Assembly (NCBI GenBank): GCA_026214975.1
Contig: CM047808.1
Coordinates: 66,056,583-66,120,582 of the forward strand
Origin: Gentiana macrophylla
Taxonomy: Eukaryota; Streptophyta; Magnoliopsida; Gentianales; Gentianaceae
Length of the DNA stretch: 64,000 bases
Reading direction: 5' to 3'
This document shows, piece after piece, positions 32,339 to 44,638 of this stretch (position 1 is the first letter of the stretch; every line of letters begins with the position of its first letter). The notes beneath the pieces were generated by a model that was not told the origin of the DNA, searched no databases, and saw nothing but the letters and a program-made list of their open reading frames with translations. The position numbers and the translations under genes are program-made.

Positions 32339-33456
32339 TTAGAAGAAACAATGGATATTTTGGCTATAGGATTGGTCAAAATTCAATATCACAATCAAAG
32401 AATGACAGGTAATCGATTGGGATTCTGTTTTTCGATGGATGAGTAGAAATTTCTTAAAACCAATCATTCCACTGTAAATCTTGAACAATGGAATTATTCG
32501 ATTAAGGAATGTATCTATTTTTTCCAACATACACTTCTATATCGATAAATCTGGGTGCTGACAAACACGCTCCTTTATCGATAAGTCCATTCAAAAAATC
32601 TCTTTTGACATACATTTGATAGAGCTTTATTACTAAGCCATATGCAAATGCTTGGGAAAGTGGAATGGTTTCAAGTCTAGCAACTGGGGCGAATGACTCA
32701 TCGTAATTGATGCCTTCCTCTTGGTTATAATCCCGTGCCACCAATTTAGCCTTATTCCAAATGAACCAACTAACTTATTCCTAAAGTCCATTTTCATCTA
32801 ACATACTCCTAAAGTCCCATCTAATGCCTGCCGTGGATTTACCCTTGGGTAGGGGTACAATTTCCAAAACATCTTGCCTTTCAAAATGATAGAGCCCTTC
32901 TGGCATAGCTATAACCCACTAATTATCTAAGAGGGCTTCATCAATTATCTTACGTTCTTTATTCGTAAAAATTTCATGCAAAGAGAAGGGATAGAAAATG
33001 GACATTCAGATGCTTACACTAGCATGGGGATCGCCTATGATTTGATCTAGGGTGTGATATCTCTCCCTTCTGCCTTTCTAAGCACCAGCAGCTTCGTCTT
33101 GATGAATTTCCTTATTGGGAGCATCATCTACTAAGTTGTCATCGATAATGGATGATGTTGACTCAACAACATGTTCAGGTGCTACTTCTGTTCTAGGGGT
33201 ATTATCATTTTGCACAAAAGGGAGTAGCTCCAGAGTAAAAGTCTAAGTTATCATTACTTTGATTTTTATCTTGCACACTTGAGCACACGTCAGTCAAGGA
33301 AACAGACTCATGAAATGATACGTGCATGGAATCTAGAATGCATTGGGAAATTGGTCTCTAAATAAAAAATTCTATATACATTCGATGGACATAGATGCAA
33401 ACTTATCCATGTTTCCTTTATCGTTCAATAGGAAACACTTGCATCCGAAAACTTGA
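32339..33456 (-). pseudogene. Sire-G: minus-strand copia pol fragment (integrase end to RT)
   Basis: Minus-strand frame 32,502-32,744 reads like copia RT (VARDYNQEEGINYDESFAPV, LETIPLSQAFAYGLVIKLYQ, then MYVKRDFLNGL). Toward 33,455 the same strand keeps an integrase C-terminal trace (FGCKCFLLNDKGNMDKF). The frames are heavily broken. The fragment is cut at 33,456 by the start of the Sire-B LTR and fades near 32,340. Confidence 0.75.
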
Positions 33457-36218
33457 TGTTTGACATATTTTAGTTTTAATGATGAGTACCAGACTAGCTG
33501 TTATAGGGCGAAGGCAAAAAAATGTCTAGAATGAATGTATAGGTTTACTAGAGTTTGATCTTTATATAGGTTTGCTCAAACAAGCACTGCAAAGAGGTCG
33601 GCTGACTTGTTCAGCAAACCTATCTGGTTTAGGTGTTCATAGTGTCTAGGATCTGCTGAAGACTGAAGGCTGAGGGCTCAAACTTTGTAATGAGGCAAAA
33701 AGTTCAAACATAATTTTGAAGATTTATAAGCCAAGGATATGGGATCAGAATTTAGGAAAGTCTATGATGGCCTAAACTGATCACATATACCTTGTATTGA
33801 ATGTCCAAGTTCCAATAAGAAAATGTTATGATTGGGACTTAGTTACACTTAAAATGGTGCACTCTAACTGCACAATCAAAAGCTAGATTAGAAGAAGTCA
33901 GCTGAGTGTTAACCAAGAACACAACAAACCTTAAGTCAGCTGACCAAATATATACATCAGTAAACTCATGAACCATACATCTACTGAGTGTATATATATC
34001 ATATTAATCTATTTCAAGTATTATTTTTGGAAGATTAAATGGATAGGATGAATATCAAACATTGGATTAGTGAGTTAATCAATGGTAGAGATTGATGGAA
34101 CGTTGTAAGAATTTCAAAGCCAAATCAAGATGGAAATAAAACATTGGATGATATTCTGTCTGTCAGAAGGACACTGACACTGATATAGGAGTACAATAGA
34201 GGAATTTCAAGGAATAATATGAAAATCCTATAACGGTCAGATTTGAAATTCAAATTCTAGCGTATGATTTTCACCTATAAATAAGACCTCTAGAATGAAA
34301 TCAAACACCGAACTTACTAGCAATCAAGAGCATTACACCCTACTGAACTGAGCATTCATACTGATCTAGAATTCTCTTTAAGTGTTATTGCAATCAAGTA
34401 TCATCTAGTATCAACACTTTGAGATCTTACTCTATTGATCTTATCATCCTAATCAAATGTTTGCTGAAGCAGAATCACTTTCTTGATTCAACCCCTTCAT
34501 TTCAAAAAGAAACATGAAGATAGAGAAGCGTTGCTGTGTGTCGGGAACTGTTGTTTTTGTGGTGGAGCTGGTGAAGAGGCAATCCTACCCATCAAGGACC
34601 AGTGGAGTACTTAGGTGCAGCAATCCTACATGTTCTTACTATTCAGTTTGTGAAGCCATAGTTATTTGTCAAGGACAAACAACTTAGGGACTTTTGTAAC
34701 ATAAACCTCAAAATATTCTAGTGAATTTCCTCCAGCATCACTGGAGAAGAGTGGACTGACAGGATTACACCACCTGGAACCACTATAAAATTTGCCTTAC
34801 TTTACTTTACTGCATTTACATTCTGTAATTTACTTAATTGCATGATATCTATATCAACCTGCTGATCTAACTACTCAATTCACACACGTTTCTCTACTAA
34901 GTATCCAATATTTAGTATCATCTTTTAAAAACAAGTATAAAGACTTAATTTAGTTATTAACTGCACAATCAAAAGCTAGATTAGAAGAAGTCAGCTGAGT
35001 GTTAACCAAGAACACAACAAACCTTAAGTCAGCTGACCAAATATATACATCAGTAAACTCATGAACCATACATCTACTGAGTGTATATATATCATATTAA
35101 TCTATTTCAAGTATTATTTTTGGAAGATTAAATGGATAGGATGAATATCAAACATTGGATTAGTGAGTTAATCAATGGTAGAGATTGATGGAACGTTGTA
35201 AGAATTTCAAAGCCAAATCAAGATGGAAATAAAACATTGGATGATATTCTCATGCATGCGTAAGGACAATCGACAATCGATATAGGAGTACAATAGAGGA
35301 ATTTCAAGGAATAATATGAAAATCCTATAACGGTCAGATTTGAAATTCAAATTCTAGCGTATGATTTTCACCTATAAATAAGACCTTTAGAATGAAATCA
35401 AACACCGAACTTACTAGCAATCAAGAGCATTACACCCTACTGAACTGAGCATTCATACTGATCTAGAATTCTCTTTAAGTGTTATTGCAATCAAGTATCA
35501 TCTAGTATCAACACTTTGAGATCTTACTCTATTGATCTTATCATCCTAATCAAATGTTTGTCAAGCGTAATCACTTTCTTGATTCAACCCTTCATTTCAA
35601 AAAAAAAATGAAGATAGAGAAGCGTTCTTTGAGTGTCGAAATCGTTGTTTTTGTGGTGGAGCTGGTGAAGAGGCAATCCTACCCATCAAGGACCAAAGGG
35701 AGTACTTAGGTGCAAAGAATCCTACATGTTCTTACTATTCGGTTTGTGAAGCCATAGTTATTTGTCAAGGACAAACAACTTAGGGACTTTTGTAACATAA
35801 AACTCAAAATATTCTAGTGAATTTCCTCCAAAGATCACAGAGAAGAGTGGACTGACAGGATTACACCACCTGAAACCACTATAAAATTTGCCTTACTTTA
35901 CTTTACTTTGCATTTACATTCAGAATTTACTTAATTGCATGATATCTATATCAACTCGCTTGATCTAACTACTCAATTCACACACGCTTTCTCTACTAAG
36001 TATCCAATATTTAGTATCATCTTTTAAAACAAGTATAAAGACTTAATTTAGTTATATTCATTTGCAATAGATTCATCAGTACTCAATAGTCAATGTGATC
36101 GTTTAAGTCGAGAGACTATTGTCCCTACCGAGTTTATCTTAACTCCGAAAAAGTTTTAAGTGTTAAGTTTATTCAACCTCCCTCTAAACTTAACTAATGC
36201 CTTTTCAAGGGACCAACA
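33457..36218 (+). repeat. Sire-B 5' LTR with an internal 1.09-kb tandem duplication
   Basis: It starts TGTTTGACATATTTTAG, homologous to the Sire-E LTR start at 51,573, and ends GGGACCAACA before a PBS. The length, 2762 bp, exceeds the 1686 bp of the Sire-E LTR because 33,868-34,958 is repeated at 34,959-36,055. The first 290 bp or so of the two copies are identical; later differences cluster at CAG/CTG positions. Confidence 0.85.
34959..36055 (+). repeat. Second copy of the duplicated block in the Sire-B LTR
   Basis: A direct repeat of 33,868-34,958 at an offset of 1091 bp. It joins through the short overlap TTAGTTAT|TAACTGC. Differences begin near 35,251: for example GCAGCAATCC becomes GCAAAGAATCC and ACTGCATTTA becomes ACTTTGCATTTA. 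Confidence 0.85.
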
Positions 36219-36235
36219 CTTGGTATCGAGCGAGC
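36219..36235 (+). other. Sire-B primer binding site
   Basis: CTTGGTATCGAGCGAGC directly follows the LTR. It matches the initiator tRNA-Met type TTGGTATCAGAGC with a one-base loss. Confidence 0.8.
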
Positions 36236-36321
36236 TTTATTCTCGAATTAATCCAACTTGTTGTGCTTGTGAAAAATCTTTGAAAACTTTTCCCAGTTTT
36301 GTTTTAAAAATCTTTTGCACT

Positions 36322-37860
36322 ATGGATAACAACAAGTATGATAGAACCATGTTGATGTGCTCTTCAGATCGTTTTGATGAATACAAACGTCGTATGCCGG
36401 CTTATCTAGCTGCTACACATGATGAAATGATGGATGTGCTAATAGATGGACCACTCCAAATCACTAAATTCTTTACTGTTGTTGTTGTAAATCAAATTGT
36501 TCCTAAACCAAAGGCAGAGTGGTGTGCTGAAGATAGAAAAAGAGCAAATCTGTACAACATTTCTATTGATATCATTTACAAAACCTTGGACAGAAATATG
36601 TACACGAAAGTGAAAGATTGCAAGACCGCCAAAGACATGTGGGAGAAGCTACAATCGATCATTAAAGCACAAATGCTATAACGATGAATAAGATTGTTGT
36701 GGCCTACCAGAAATTCCAAGAAGTCCACTCAAAACCATTGAACAAATGGAATCATAATTTAATGCTATTTTGGATGAACGCACCCTGCAGAGTGTGGAGT
36801 ACACTAATGAAGAGATCAACACAATAATTTTGAAAACATTACCATCAAAAGAAATCTGGAAGATGAAAGTCACCACAATGGAAGAATCCAGAGACTTCAA
36901 GGAGGATACTTTCAAGTTATTTTCATATTTCAAAGCATATAAATTTAGTGCAGATCTCATTGCAATTGATGAAAAAGAAGTACCAAATACTACAACACTG
37001 GCTGCTACACACAAGGAAGAATCGTCAACTGATCATGATGATGAACTGGATGATATGCAAGAAAAAATAGCATTGATGTCCAAAAGAATAAGAATGATGA
37101 AGTTTGGAAGAGAGTCTCCGAAGAATTATGGCAAGAAAGAAAATGAGAAAAATGAGGAACCGAAGAAGGATGATGATTATCTATACTTCAACTGCAAAAA
37201 GCCTAGATATTTCAAACCTGACTATCCTGTGTGCTTCAATTGCAAAAATCCTGGACACTTCAAACCTGACTATCAATACATGCTGAGACAAACATGTCAG
37301 TAGAGAAGACCTGCTAGGAAAGCACTAGTTGGTGGTGATGAATTTGGCTATGAAGTGGAGTTTGTAAAAGGTCAATCTGGAAATGAATCAGATGACAATG
37401 CTCACATAGCACACATGGATGACACATAGGTGGTATACAACACTGAATCCAATAACACTCCTGCTGAAAATGAATGTTCATCTACTGGTGGTTCCAATCC
37501 TAAGAATTCTGATATGGAAGAGCATCTAGATACCCACTTTAATCAACTGAGGATAATACAATCTGTTTATGAGATTATGAAGGCAGAAAGAGAAACACTC
37601 CAAGCAGAAATTCATAGTTTGCATGCTGAATTAAGAATTCTCAAAGGCAAGGAAATTGATTATGAAAAAAATCAGCATAAGCCTGCTGCACCAGCAGTAC
37701 CAACTTAATCCATGGCACAATCTAGTTCCACAACTACATTCAAATTTGAAAATCATTATGGTGATAGAAGATGCCTTAGATTTGACACGCAATAGCCTTC
37801 TAAAGATGGATCAAGTAAGGCTGCTAAACCTAGTACCAAAATTGGTCCTTAGTTTGTAGC
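36322..37860 (+). pseudogene. Sire-B gag
   Basis: The ATG at 36,322 opens MDNNKYDRTMLMCSSDRFDE, typical of the copia gag family that includes Sireviruses; KTAKDMWEKLQSI lies near residue 105. A stop at 36,681 breaks it. A second frame (36,770-37,303) continues the gag domain and carries two zinc-knuckle relics, YFNCKKPRYFKPDY and CFNCKNPGHFKPDY, both missing Cys positions now read as Tyr. A third frame (37,430-37,708) is a coiled-coil-like Glu/Lys-rich tail ending in PAAPAVPT. A long C-terminal gag extension is usual in Sireviruses. Confidence 0.85.
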
Positions 37861-38303
37861 TGCACAAGATCCAACACCCCAGAAGGTTGCTGAACCAGTA
37901 AAGTCTACAGAGAATGCTTCAAAGAAGCAAAATCAGAAGTCTAAAAGGACATCATTACCTGACAAGGGTAGGCATGCTGCACCTTCTAGACATGCTGATA
38001 ACAGAGTTGCTACAAGATCCTGTAGGACTCACGTAAGGCTAATCCTAGATCAGCCAAGAACCAATAATATCCTAAGAATAATAATGTCAAACCTAATAAT
38101 GATAATCATTCAAGGGATACTTATCTCAATGGGAAGGTAGAGTGTTCCTGGCCGATGAAGATTGGGATATTCTCGCCTCGTTGTTAGAAACAAGAAGTTT
38201 AACCATAATGCTAAGGCAAGATCTCAAGAAGTGGAATCAGCCGAGGACTCAATAGAGACGTCAACCGAGGACTAAGCAGAGGCCTTAACAGAGACCACAA
38301 TAC

Positions 38304-39130
38304 ATGGCATTTCCTAATAGACAACAACCTTATGGTTATGCTGATGCATTTAACCATAGAAATCACTTTAAACAACACTATGTACCAAAAGGTCAGAAAC
38401 CATATATGAATGCTACACAATCCATCACTAGATACTATAAAAATGTGGCATACATATATGAACAAAAGTGCAATACTTTCCAAATAAGACCTTATGGAAA
38501 TTTGCCAGGGGTTTTGCTTTCCACTGACCACCATGGACCCAAACAGGTTTGGGTACCTAAAACACATTAAATTTGTTTTGTAGGGTGTCTGGTATTTTGA
38601 TAGTAGATGTTTCAAACACATGTCAAAGAGAAAACACTATTTTGTGGATTTGGTTGCCAAGGATGGACCAAATGTCAACTTTGGAAACAAGGATAAACAT
38701 TGTTACACAAGTGGATATGGCATACTAGTTAAGAATTGTCTTACAATCAAGAATGTTGCATATGTTGAAGGGCTAGACTACAACCTGCTGAGCACCAGTA
38801 AATTTTGTGATATGGGTTACAGAGTCACTTTTTACACGGATCATTGCATTGTCTTAATAGAGATGGCACATGAAGCTGTACTTGCTGGAAGGAGACAGTA
38901 GAATATGTACATTGTAGACTGGACATCTGTTGTACCAGAAACCTATCTCATTGTACATACAAAATCAGAACACAATTGGTTATGGCATAAGAAGTTGAAT
39001 CATCTAAACTTTGATGATATCAATTAGTTGGTGAAAAAGAAACCGGTGATATGTCTACCTGAGATCGCAAACAAGAAGGATGGCATATGTGATGGTTGTC
39101 AGCAAGGAAAGCAGACTAAAGCTAGTTTCA
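38304..39130 (+). pseudogene. Sire-B protease and pre-integrase
   Basis: Segment 38,304-38,570 ends TDHHGPKQVWVPKTH, the block that precedes protease in Sire-like elements. The protease site at about 38,596-38,640 reads YFDSRCFKHMSKR; the family usually has D-S-G-C, so Gly is replaced by Arg. The pre-integrase domain follows (WLWHKKLNHLNFDDIN, later CDGCQQGKQTKASF) with a stop near 39,026. It is degenerate throughout. Confidence 0.8.
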
Positions 39131-39985
39131 AGATACCAACAAGCATAACGTGAAAGAAGTACACTCTGGTAGTGGAGGATGATTATCAAGATACACTTGG
39201 GTAATCTTTATGAACATTAAAAGTGAAACACTTCAAAAGATGCCTTAACTTTTGAAAAGGTTACAGAATGAGAAAAGTGTTACAGTAGTAAAAATAAGAT
39301 CACATAAGGGTACCAAGTTCCTAAACAAAGTCATTAGAAAATATTGTGAGCAGAATGGTGTCTTTGCATCAACTAGCGTACCACTAGAACCCCTCAAAGA
39401 GAATGGGGTTCCTAAAAGAAGAAATAGGACTTTGAAGGAAGCAGGCATGACAATGATCAATGAGGCAAAGTTACCTGAAAGATATTGGGATTAAGCAATC
39501 AATACAACAAGTTCTACACAGAATAGGCGTTCTATAAACAAAAATATTGACAAGACACCTTATGAAGTTCAGAATGGAAGAAAGCCAAACATATCATGCT
39601 TTCATCCATTTGGGAGTAAATGTTTTATCTTGAATCATAAGGAACAACAGAAGAATTTTCAATCAAAATCTGATGAAGCAATTTTCTTGGGTTACTCTTC
39701 AGTCAGCAAGACTTTGAGGGTGCTAAACAAAAGAACACTTGAACATGAAGAATATATACAAGTTGTGTTTGATGAACCAAAGTTCACTGGGATGCAAAAT
39801 GAAGAAGTTTCAGAAACTACTGTAAATCTATAAATCACATACCCAGAATATGTGGATATTCTTAGAAATTTAAGTGAAATAATGGTTTCTGGTTCTTGAA
39901 GTGAAGGTCTACCCAATGTTGCCCCTATTGAATGATCTTTTAGCACTACTGATACAAATAAAGGATCCGCTAATCCTCCCATCAA
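39131..39985 (+). pseudogene. Sire-B integrase
   Basis: The core is partly lost: the first catalytic Asp region near 39,170 is scrambled. SHKGTKFLNKVIRKYCEQNG has His-Lys where Asp is expected. ENGVPKRRNRTLKEAGMTM has Lys in place of the catalytic Glu. The C-terminal part (NGRKPNISCFHPFGSKCFI, IFLGYSSVSKTLRVLNKR) is readable. The missing acidic residues mean it is inactive as read. Confidence 0.82.
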
Positions 39986-40050
39986 CCAAAGACAGACCCT
40001 CTCCCGACGATCATGTTCCAGTAAATCAATAAAATAACTATTTATAATGG

Positions 40051-41690
40051 TTGAAGTATCACCCTGCTGAACAAGTAATTGGTGATGTACAAAAAGGTGT
40101 CAAGACTAGAAGACAACTAGAAGTTATGTTGACATGTTTTATGTCTCAACTGGAACCTAATGCTATTGAAAAAGCAATTGCTGATCCTGATTGGATAATT
40201 GCTATGCAAGAAGAACTCAATGAGTTTGAAAGAAACCAAGTATGGACACTAGTTGAAAGGCTTCATCGAGCAAATATCATTGGTACAAAATGGGTTTACA
40301 GAAATAAGTTGGATGAATCTAGAACCATTGTTAGAAATAAGCACAGACTAGTTGCAAAGGGCTTTCACAGGAAGAAGGAACAGACATTGATGAGACATAT
40401 GACCTAGTTGCAAGATTGGAAGCTGTCAGACGGTTTTTCGCATATGCTGCACACAAAAACAACAAAGTTTACTAGATGGATGTAAAATGTGCATTACTTA
40501 ATGGAATTTTGGAAGAAGAGGTTTATGTACAGCAACCTCATGGTTTAAAAGTAGTAGATCAAGAAGATAAAGTGTATAGACTGAACAAAGCACTTTATGG
40601 ATTGAAACGAGCACCAAGAGCTTGGTATGAAACCATATCTCAATTCTAGGTGAATAATGTTTTTACTAAAGGATCAATTGACAAAAATCTTTTCAGGGTC
40701 AATGAAGAAGATAACACTCTATTAGTACAAATATCTATGGATGACATTATATTTGGTTTTGAAAATGAAGTACAATGTGAAACATTTGCTAATCTTATGA
40801 AAAGTAAGTTTCAGATGAGTATGATGGGTGAAATGAACAACCTTTTGGGACTACGTGTTAAGCAAATGGATGATGGAATTTTCATTCATCTAAAAAAGTA
40901 TACGAAGGAGCTGTTGAAGAAGTTTGGTATGGAAAATAGCAATAAAGTTTCAACTCATATGGGTACAAGCATCAGATTGCATGAAGACAAAGAAGGTAAA
41001 GATGTTGATCAGGTTTTATACAGAAGGATGATAGAAAGTCTGTTGTATCTCACAGCATGCAGACCTGATATATCCTTCACAGTAGGTGTTTGTGCAAGAT
41101 TTCAATCAAAACCTAAAGAAAGTCACTTAGCTGCTGTCAAAAGGATACTCAAGTATCTAAAGGAAACTTTAGGAGTAGGGATATGGTATTCAAAATATGG
41201 AAGTTTCAAAGTAATTCCTACTCGATTAGATTATGCTACATGAAAGATTGATAGAAAAGCACCACAAGAACATGTCAATTAATGTGAAATACACTTGTCT
41301 CATGATTCAGCAAGAAACGAAATTCAATAACAACTTCCACTCCTGAAGCGGAATAGATAGCTGCTAGAAGTTGTTGTGCACAAGTCTTATGGCTAAGACA
41401 ACAATTAAGGGACTATGGGATTGAGGATAGATAAATTCCCATAATGTGTGATAACACAAGTGCAATTGCTATAACAAAAAACCTATTTCGGACTCAAAAA
41501 CCAAACACATTGATATAAGGCATCACTTTATTAGAGATCACGTTGAAAATAAAGATGTTGTGGTTCTTTACATACCTACTGATGATCAACTTGCAGATAT
41601 CTTTACAAAGCCTCTGTATAAAGATAGATCTGCTATGTTGATCACTGAACATGGCATCATCAAGGTTTTATGACTTGCTGATGGTCAGCA
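40051..41690 (+). pseudogene. Sire-B reverse transcriptase and RNase H
   Basis: RT pieces: [60 protein letters not shown]. In frame 40,650-41,243, LLVQISMDDIIFGFENEVQC has MDD where YVDD is usual. The thumb and connection continue to KVIPTRLDYAT. RNase H is present in broken frames to about 41,690 ([33 protein letters not shown]), ending at TGA before the conserved non-coding block. Confidence 0.88.
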
Positions 41691-42126
41691 GAGCATTGGA
41701 AGTCACCAAAAGGACTAGTCTTTGCCCTGCGGGGTGCGCTCACTTGGCAGATTAGTCATTGGTATCAAATTCCTAAATGCTCTTAAAGATTGAACAATTG
41801 AGCAAATGAAGTTGCAAAGGGGATTGGTTTTTGTTTTGCTTGGTGAGCTCACTTGGCTGATAAGTCATTGGTATTAAACTTCATCTTGTACTATCAATTG
41901 GACAATTCTATACGTTGAACTAGCTGGATGGAAATGTGAAGATCAGCTGGGTATTCAAGACACCAACAGACTTTACCCCTGCTTAAGCATGTCAGTAGAG
42001 TCTTTACATAATTAGTTTACAGAAACTTCAATCTGCTTAAAAAGTCTGACATTAATGAAAGTCAACAAATAAAGTTAATGGATTTTAATCCTATATTTAT
42101 TACAGCTGTTACAAGGATATAACATT
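41691..42126 (+). promoter_or_regulatory. Sire-B pol/third-ORF spacer with a repeated conserved block
   Basis: Two copies of a non-coding block of about 65 bp lie at about 41,716-41,780 and 41,819-41,882 (core GTGCGCTCACTTGGCAGATT, then AGTCATTGGTAT). The same block occurs once in Sire-C at the equivalent place (54,205-54,266, minus strand). Conservation in non-coding DNA between elements suggests a signal such as a splice acceptor or an internal promoter for the third ORF. This is inference. Confidence 0.5.
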
Positions 42127-42561
42127 TTGTTACATTTGTGGTGTTATGTATTGGGACACATGGCTTTTTCTTATTGGTTTCCACTTGTTCGTGCATTGGG
42201 AAGTGTAGGTACTACAGTACGTGCCTGGAGAGTTTACACCTACTACAACCTATATATTACAGAGTATATGCAGAAGAATATCATTAAATCCTCCTCAATC
42301 ACTCAAGATTTTGGCATATATTCTTGGCATTTATCTTCTCGTTTCTCTCAAAATCGAGAAGAAACAATGTCTGCTGATGATATTTATCTCGGCTCTAGTC
42401 AAAGTGTTCATGGTTATGTTAAGGATGCTAGAAAAGGAGAACTTGCAGTTAATCTTGGAAGAAGAATACGAAAGTATGAAGGTCTGCAAAATGTATTGAA
42501 CATTAGACTACAAACAATCACATACAGAAATGTGTGTGATTTTTGGAGGAATATGGTTATA
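42127..42561 (+). pseudogene. Sire-B third ORF, N-terminal fragment, first copy
   Basis: The frame 42,127-42,573 includes SADDIYLGSSQSVHGYVKDA, then GRRIRKYEGLQNVLNIR and RNVCDFWRNMVI. Positions 42,233-42,561 are duplicated at 43,872-44,198, where the reading continues. It is homologous to the minus-strand third ORF of Sire-C. Sireviruses can carry an env-like ORF here; I see no signal peptide or transmembrane helix that I would trust. Confidence 0.6.
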
Positions 42562-43871
42562 ATATTATTGTAAGATGGAGGTGAATGACTTTACTGGAGT
42601 TTCAAAAACTTTTCTTATTTTAAAAGCTTTTGGGCAGCGGATAATTCCCTTCTTAAAAGTTGTTTCAAAGAAGTTCAAGCACACAGAGAGTACAAATAAA
42701 ATGCAGTAAAGAAATGTTGTAAAGTAAAGTGCAGAAAGTAAATAAACACAAAGGTTATAGTGGTTCAGGGTGGTGTAATCCCTTAATCCACTCTTCTCCT
42801 ATGATTATTGGAGGAATTCACTATTGTCATTCACCAATACAATAGTTATGATTATCCTTGGCTACACGAGATTCACAATCTCAAGACTATCACTCCCTGG
42901 CTACAAAAGCTTCAGTGACTCAGTCTTCAAGGGTGCAATTCCTTCTCAGACAATCTGATTCAATTGCTTCAGTTTGTTGTGAATTGGATTCATAGAGGGA
43001 TGATCAGACTCAGTACTTGATGTGGATTTAATGCTCTGTTCTCTGAGTTTGATCTGCTAGATTTATCTTTTTTGTTCAAAAAGAAGGCTTGTGAAATTGA
43101 CAGAGTTTCAGCACTTTGATTTATATGCGTGTGTTTTTCTTGTTGTTGTATTTTTGTCAATGCCTTCTATTTATAACCTTGATTGAAAAATTTGTTCATT
43201 GGCTATTTTAATTCTCAGAATCATCCTTGATTCTGGCCAGATTTAATCATCCTTGAATTTGATGATCCGGATTTTCTTCAAACGCTCATCATAAAATCCG
43301 TCCTTGATTGATTCTGCATTAATTGTTGATCTTTGATTTTATTATATTGCAGATATCTTGAGTATCATATTTGAGTTACTTTCCAGTTCAAATCATTACA
43401 TCACCATTGAGATACTCTTCACTGTTTTTCCTTTAGTCAGCCGGTAAAACTTTCTCTTAGCCGGTTTTATGTTTTTCCTTCTTCATTGTTTTTTGATATC
43501 CAATGTATATTTGTACTTCACTCATCCTTGATTTTGGTGAGATTAGTGTACACCATATGAAAGAAATAGATTCCATCACTTGTAAAAAGTCATATACTTA
43601 CCCAAGGTCATCACAGAATTCCTTGGTTGTAAGTCAGTCCATAGGTCTTCACTTTATTTAGCTGGTTCCGTCAATGTCTTCAATGAACTCCTTCAAAGTC
43701 TTTACTGAGCCGTCCTACCATTCTGTTACAGTGCTTGTCTGACTGAACTTATAAAACATGTCAGACTTCTAAGTAACGCCTATACAAAAATTACTGCTCT
43801 TTTAGACATATTTCAGGCTTGCTATAATAGCTAGTATGACCATCATAAAAACAATAAAATGTTACTAAAAA
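42562..43871 (-). repeat. Degenerate Sirevirus-like LTR between two copies of the third-ORF start
   Basis: It shares with the minus-strand LTRs the order GGCAGCGGATAA, TATAGTGGTTCAGGGTGGTG, CCACTCTTCTCC and GGAGGAATTCACTA. The ends lack clear TG/CA termini. It is flanked by a 330-bp direct repeat of third-ORF sequence rather than a 5-bp TSD, so it did not arrive by a simple insertion. Confidence 0.55.
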
Positions 43872-44633
43872 TTTACACCCACTACAACCTATATATTACA
43901 TAGTATATGCAGAAAAATATCATTACATTCTCCTCAAACACTCAAGCTTTGGCGTATATTCTTGGAATTTATCTTCTCGTTTCTCTCAAAATTCAGAAGC
44001 AAAAATGTCTAATATGATAATTATCTCAGCTCTAACGAAAGTTTTTTTGGTTATGTTAAGGATACTGGAAATGGAGAACTTGCAGTTTATCTTGGAAGAA
44101 GGATACGGCAGTATGAAGGTCTAGATAATGTATTGAACATCAGACTATAAACAATCTCATACAGAAATGTGTGTGATTTCTGGAGGAATATGGTTATAAA
44201 ACCAAACACAGAAGAATTTAAAACCATAGTTCATGGTGAGGAGATTCTAGTTTCTTCTGATTTGTTAGGAGATGCTTTTGGGTTTGCAGAAGGAAATGAA
44301 ACCCCAACAAATCTGGGTAATCTGGAATTGGCAAGGATAGCATTTGTTGAACCTATCAACACCGACCGGATGAACAAGCATCTCTGAAATCAATGTTAAG
44401 TATATTTCATATGATTATAACTCATTCTTGTGCAAAAACATTGCCATAAATTTGCTAGGTTTAGTTGGCGCTTATGATACTCTATTAGTGCCAAATATTG
44501 ACTTGATAGTAACCATTTCAAGGAGCATGAAGTTTGATTGGGCTGGATTCTTCATACATTACATGAAGAACGTAATGATTGACGAAAGAGAAACAATCAA
44601 GAAAAAATCAAGGAAAATGTGCCAGTCAAATAT
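43872..44633 (+). pseudogene. Sire-B third ORF, continuation
   Basis: This repeats the start of the ORF, then runs on through CDFWRNMVIKPNTEEFKTIV, HGEEILVSSDLLGDAFGFAE and KFDWAGFFIHYMKN. Sire-C has the matching blocks LLQFWENMKLLKNSL, VHGQKIFFNEDIIRQLFGF and FEFNWA. The shared pattern FWxNM ... VHGxxI ... FGF ... FxWA defines this third-ORF family. It is interrupted at CTTGG by the solo LTR. Confidence 0.65.
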
Positions 44634-44638
44634 CTTGG
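44634..44638. repeat. Solo-LTR target-site duplication, left copy (CTTGG)
   Basis: CTTGG precedes TGTTGG and recurs at 46,396-46,400. Confidence 0.85.
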
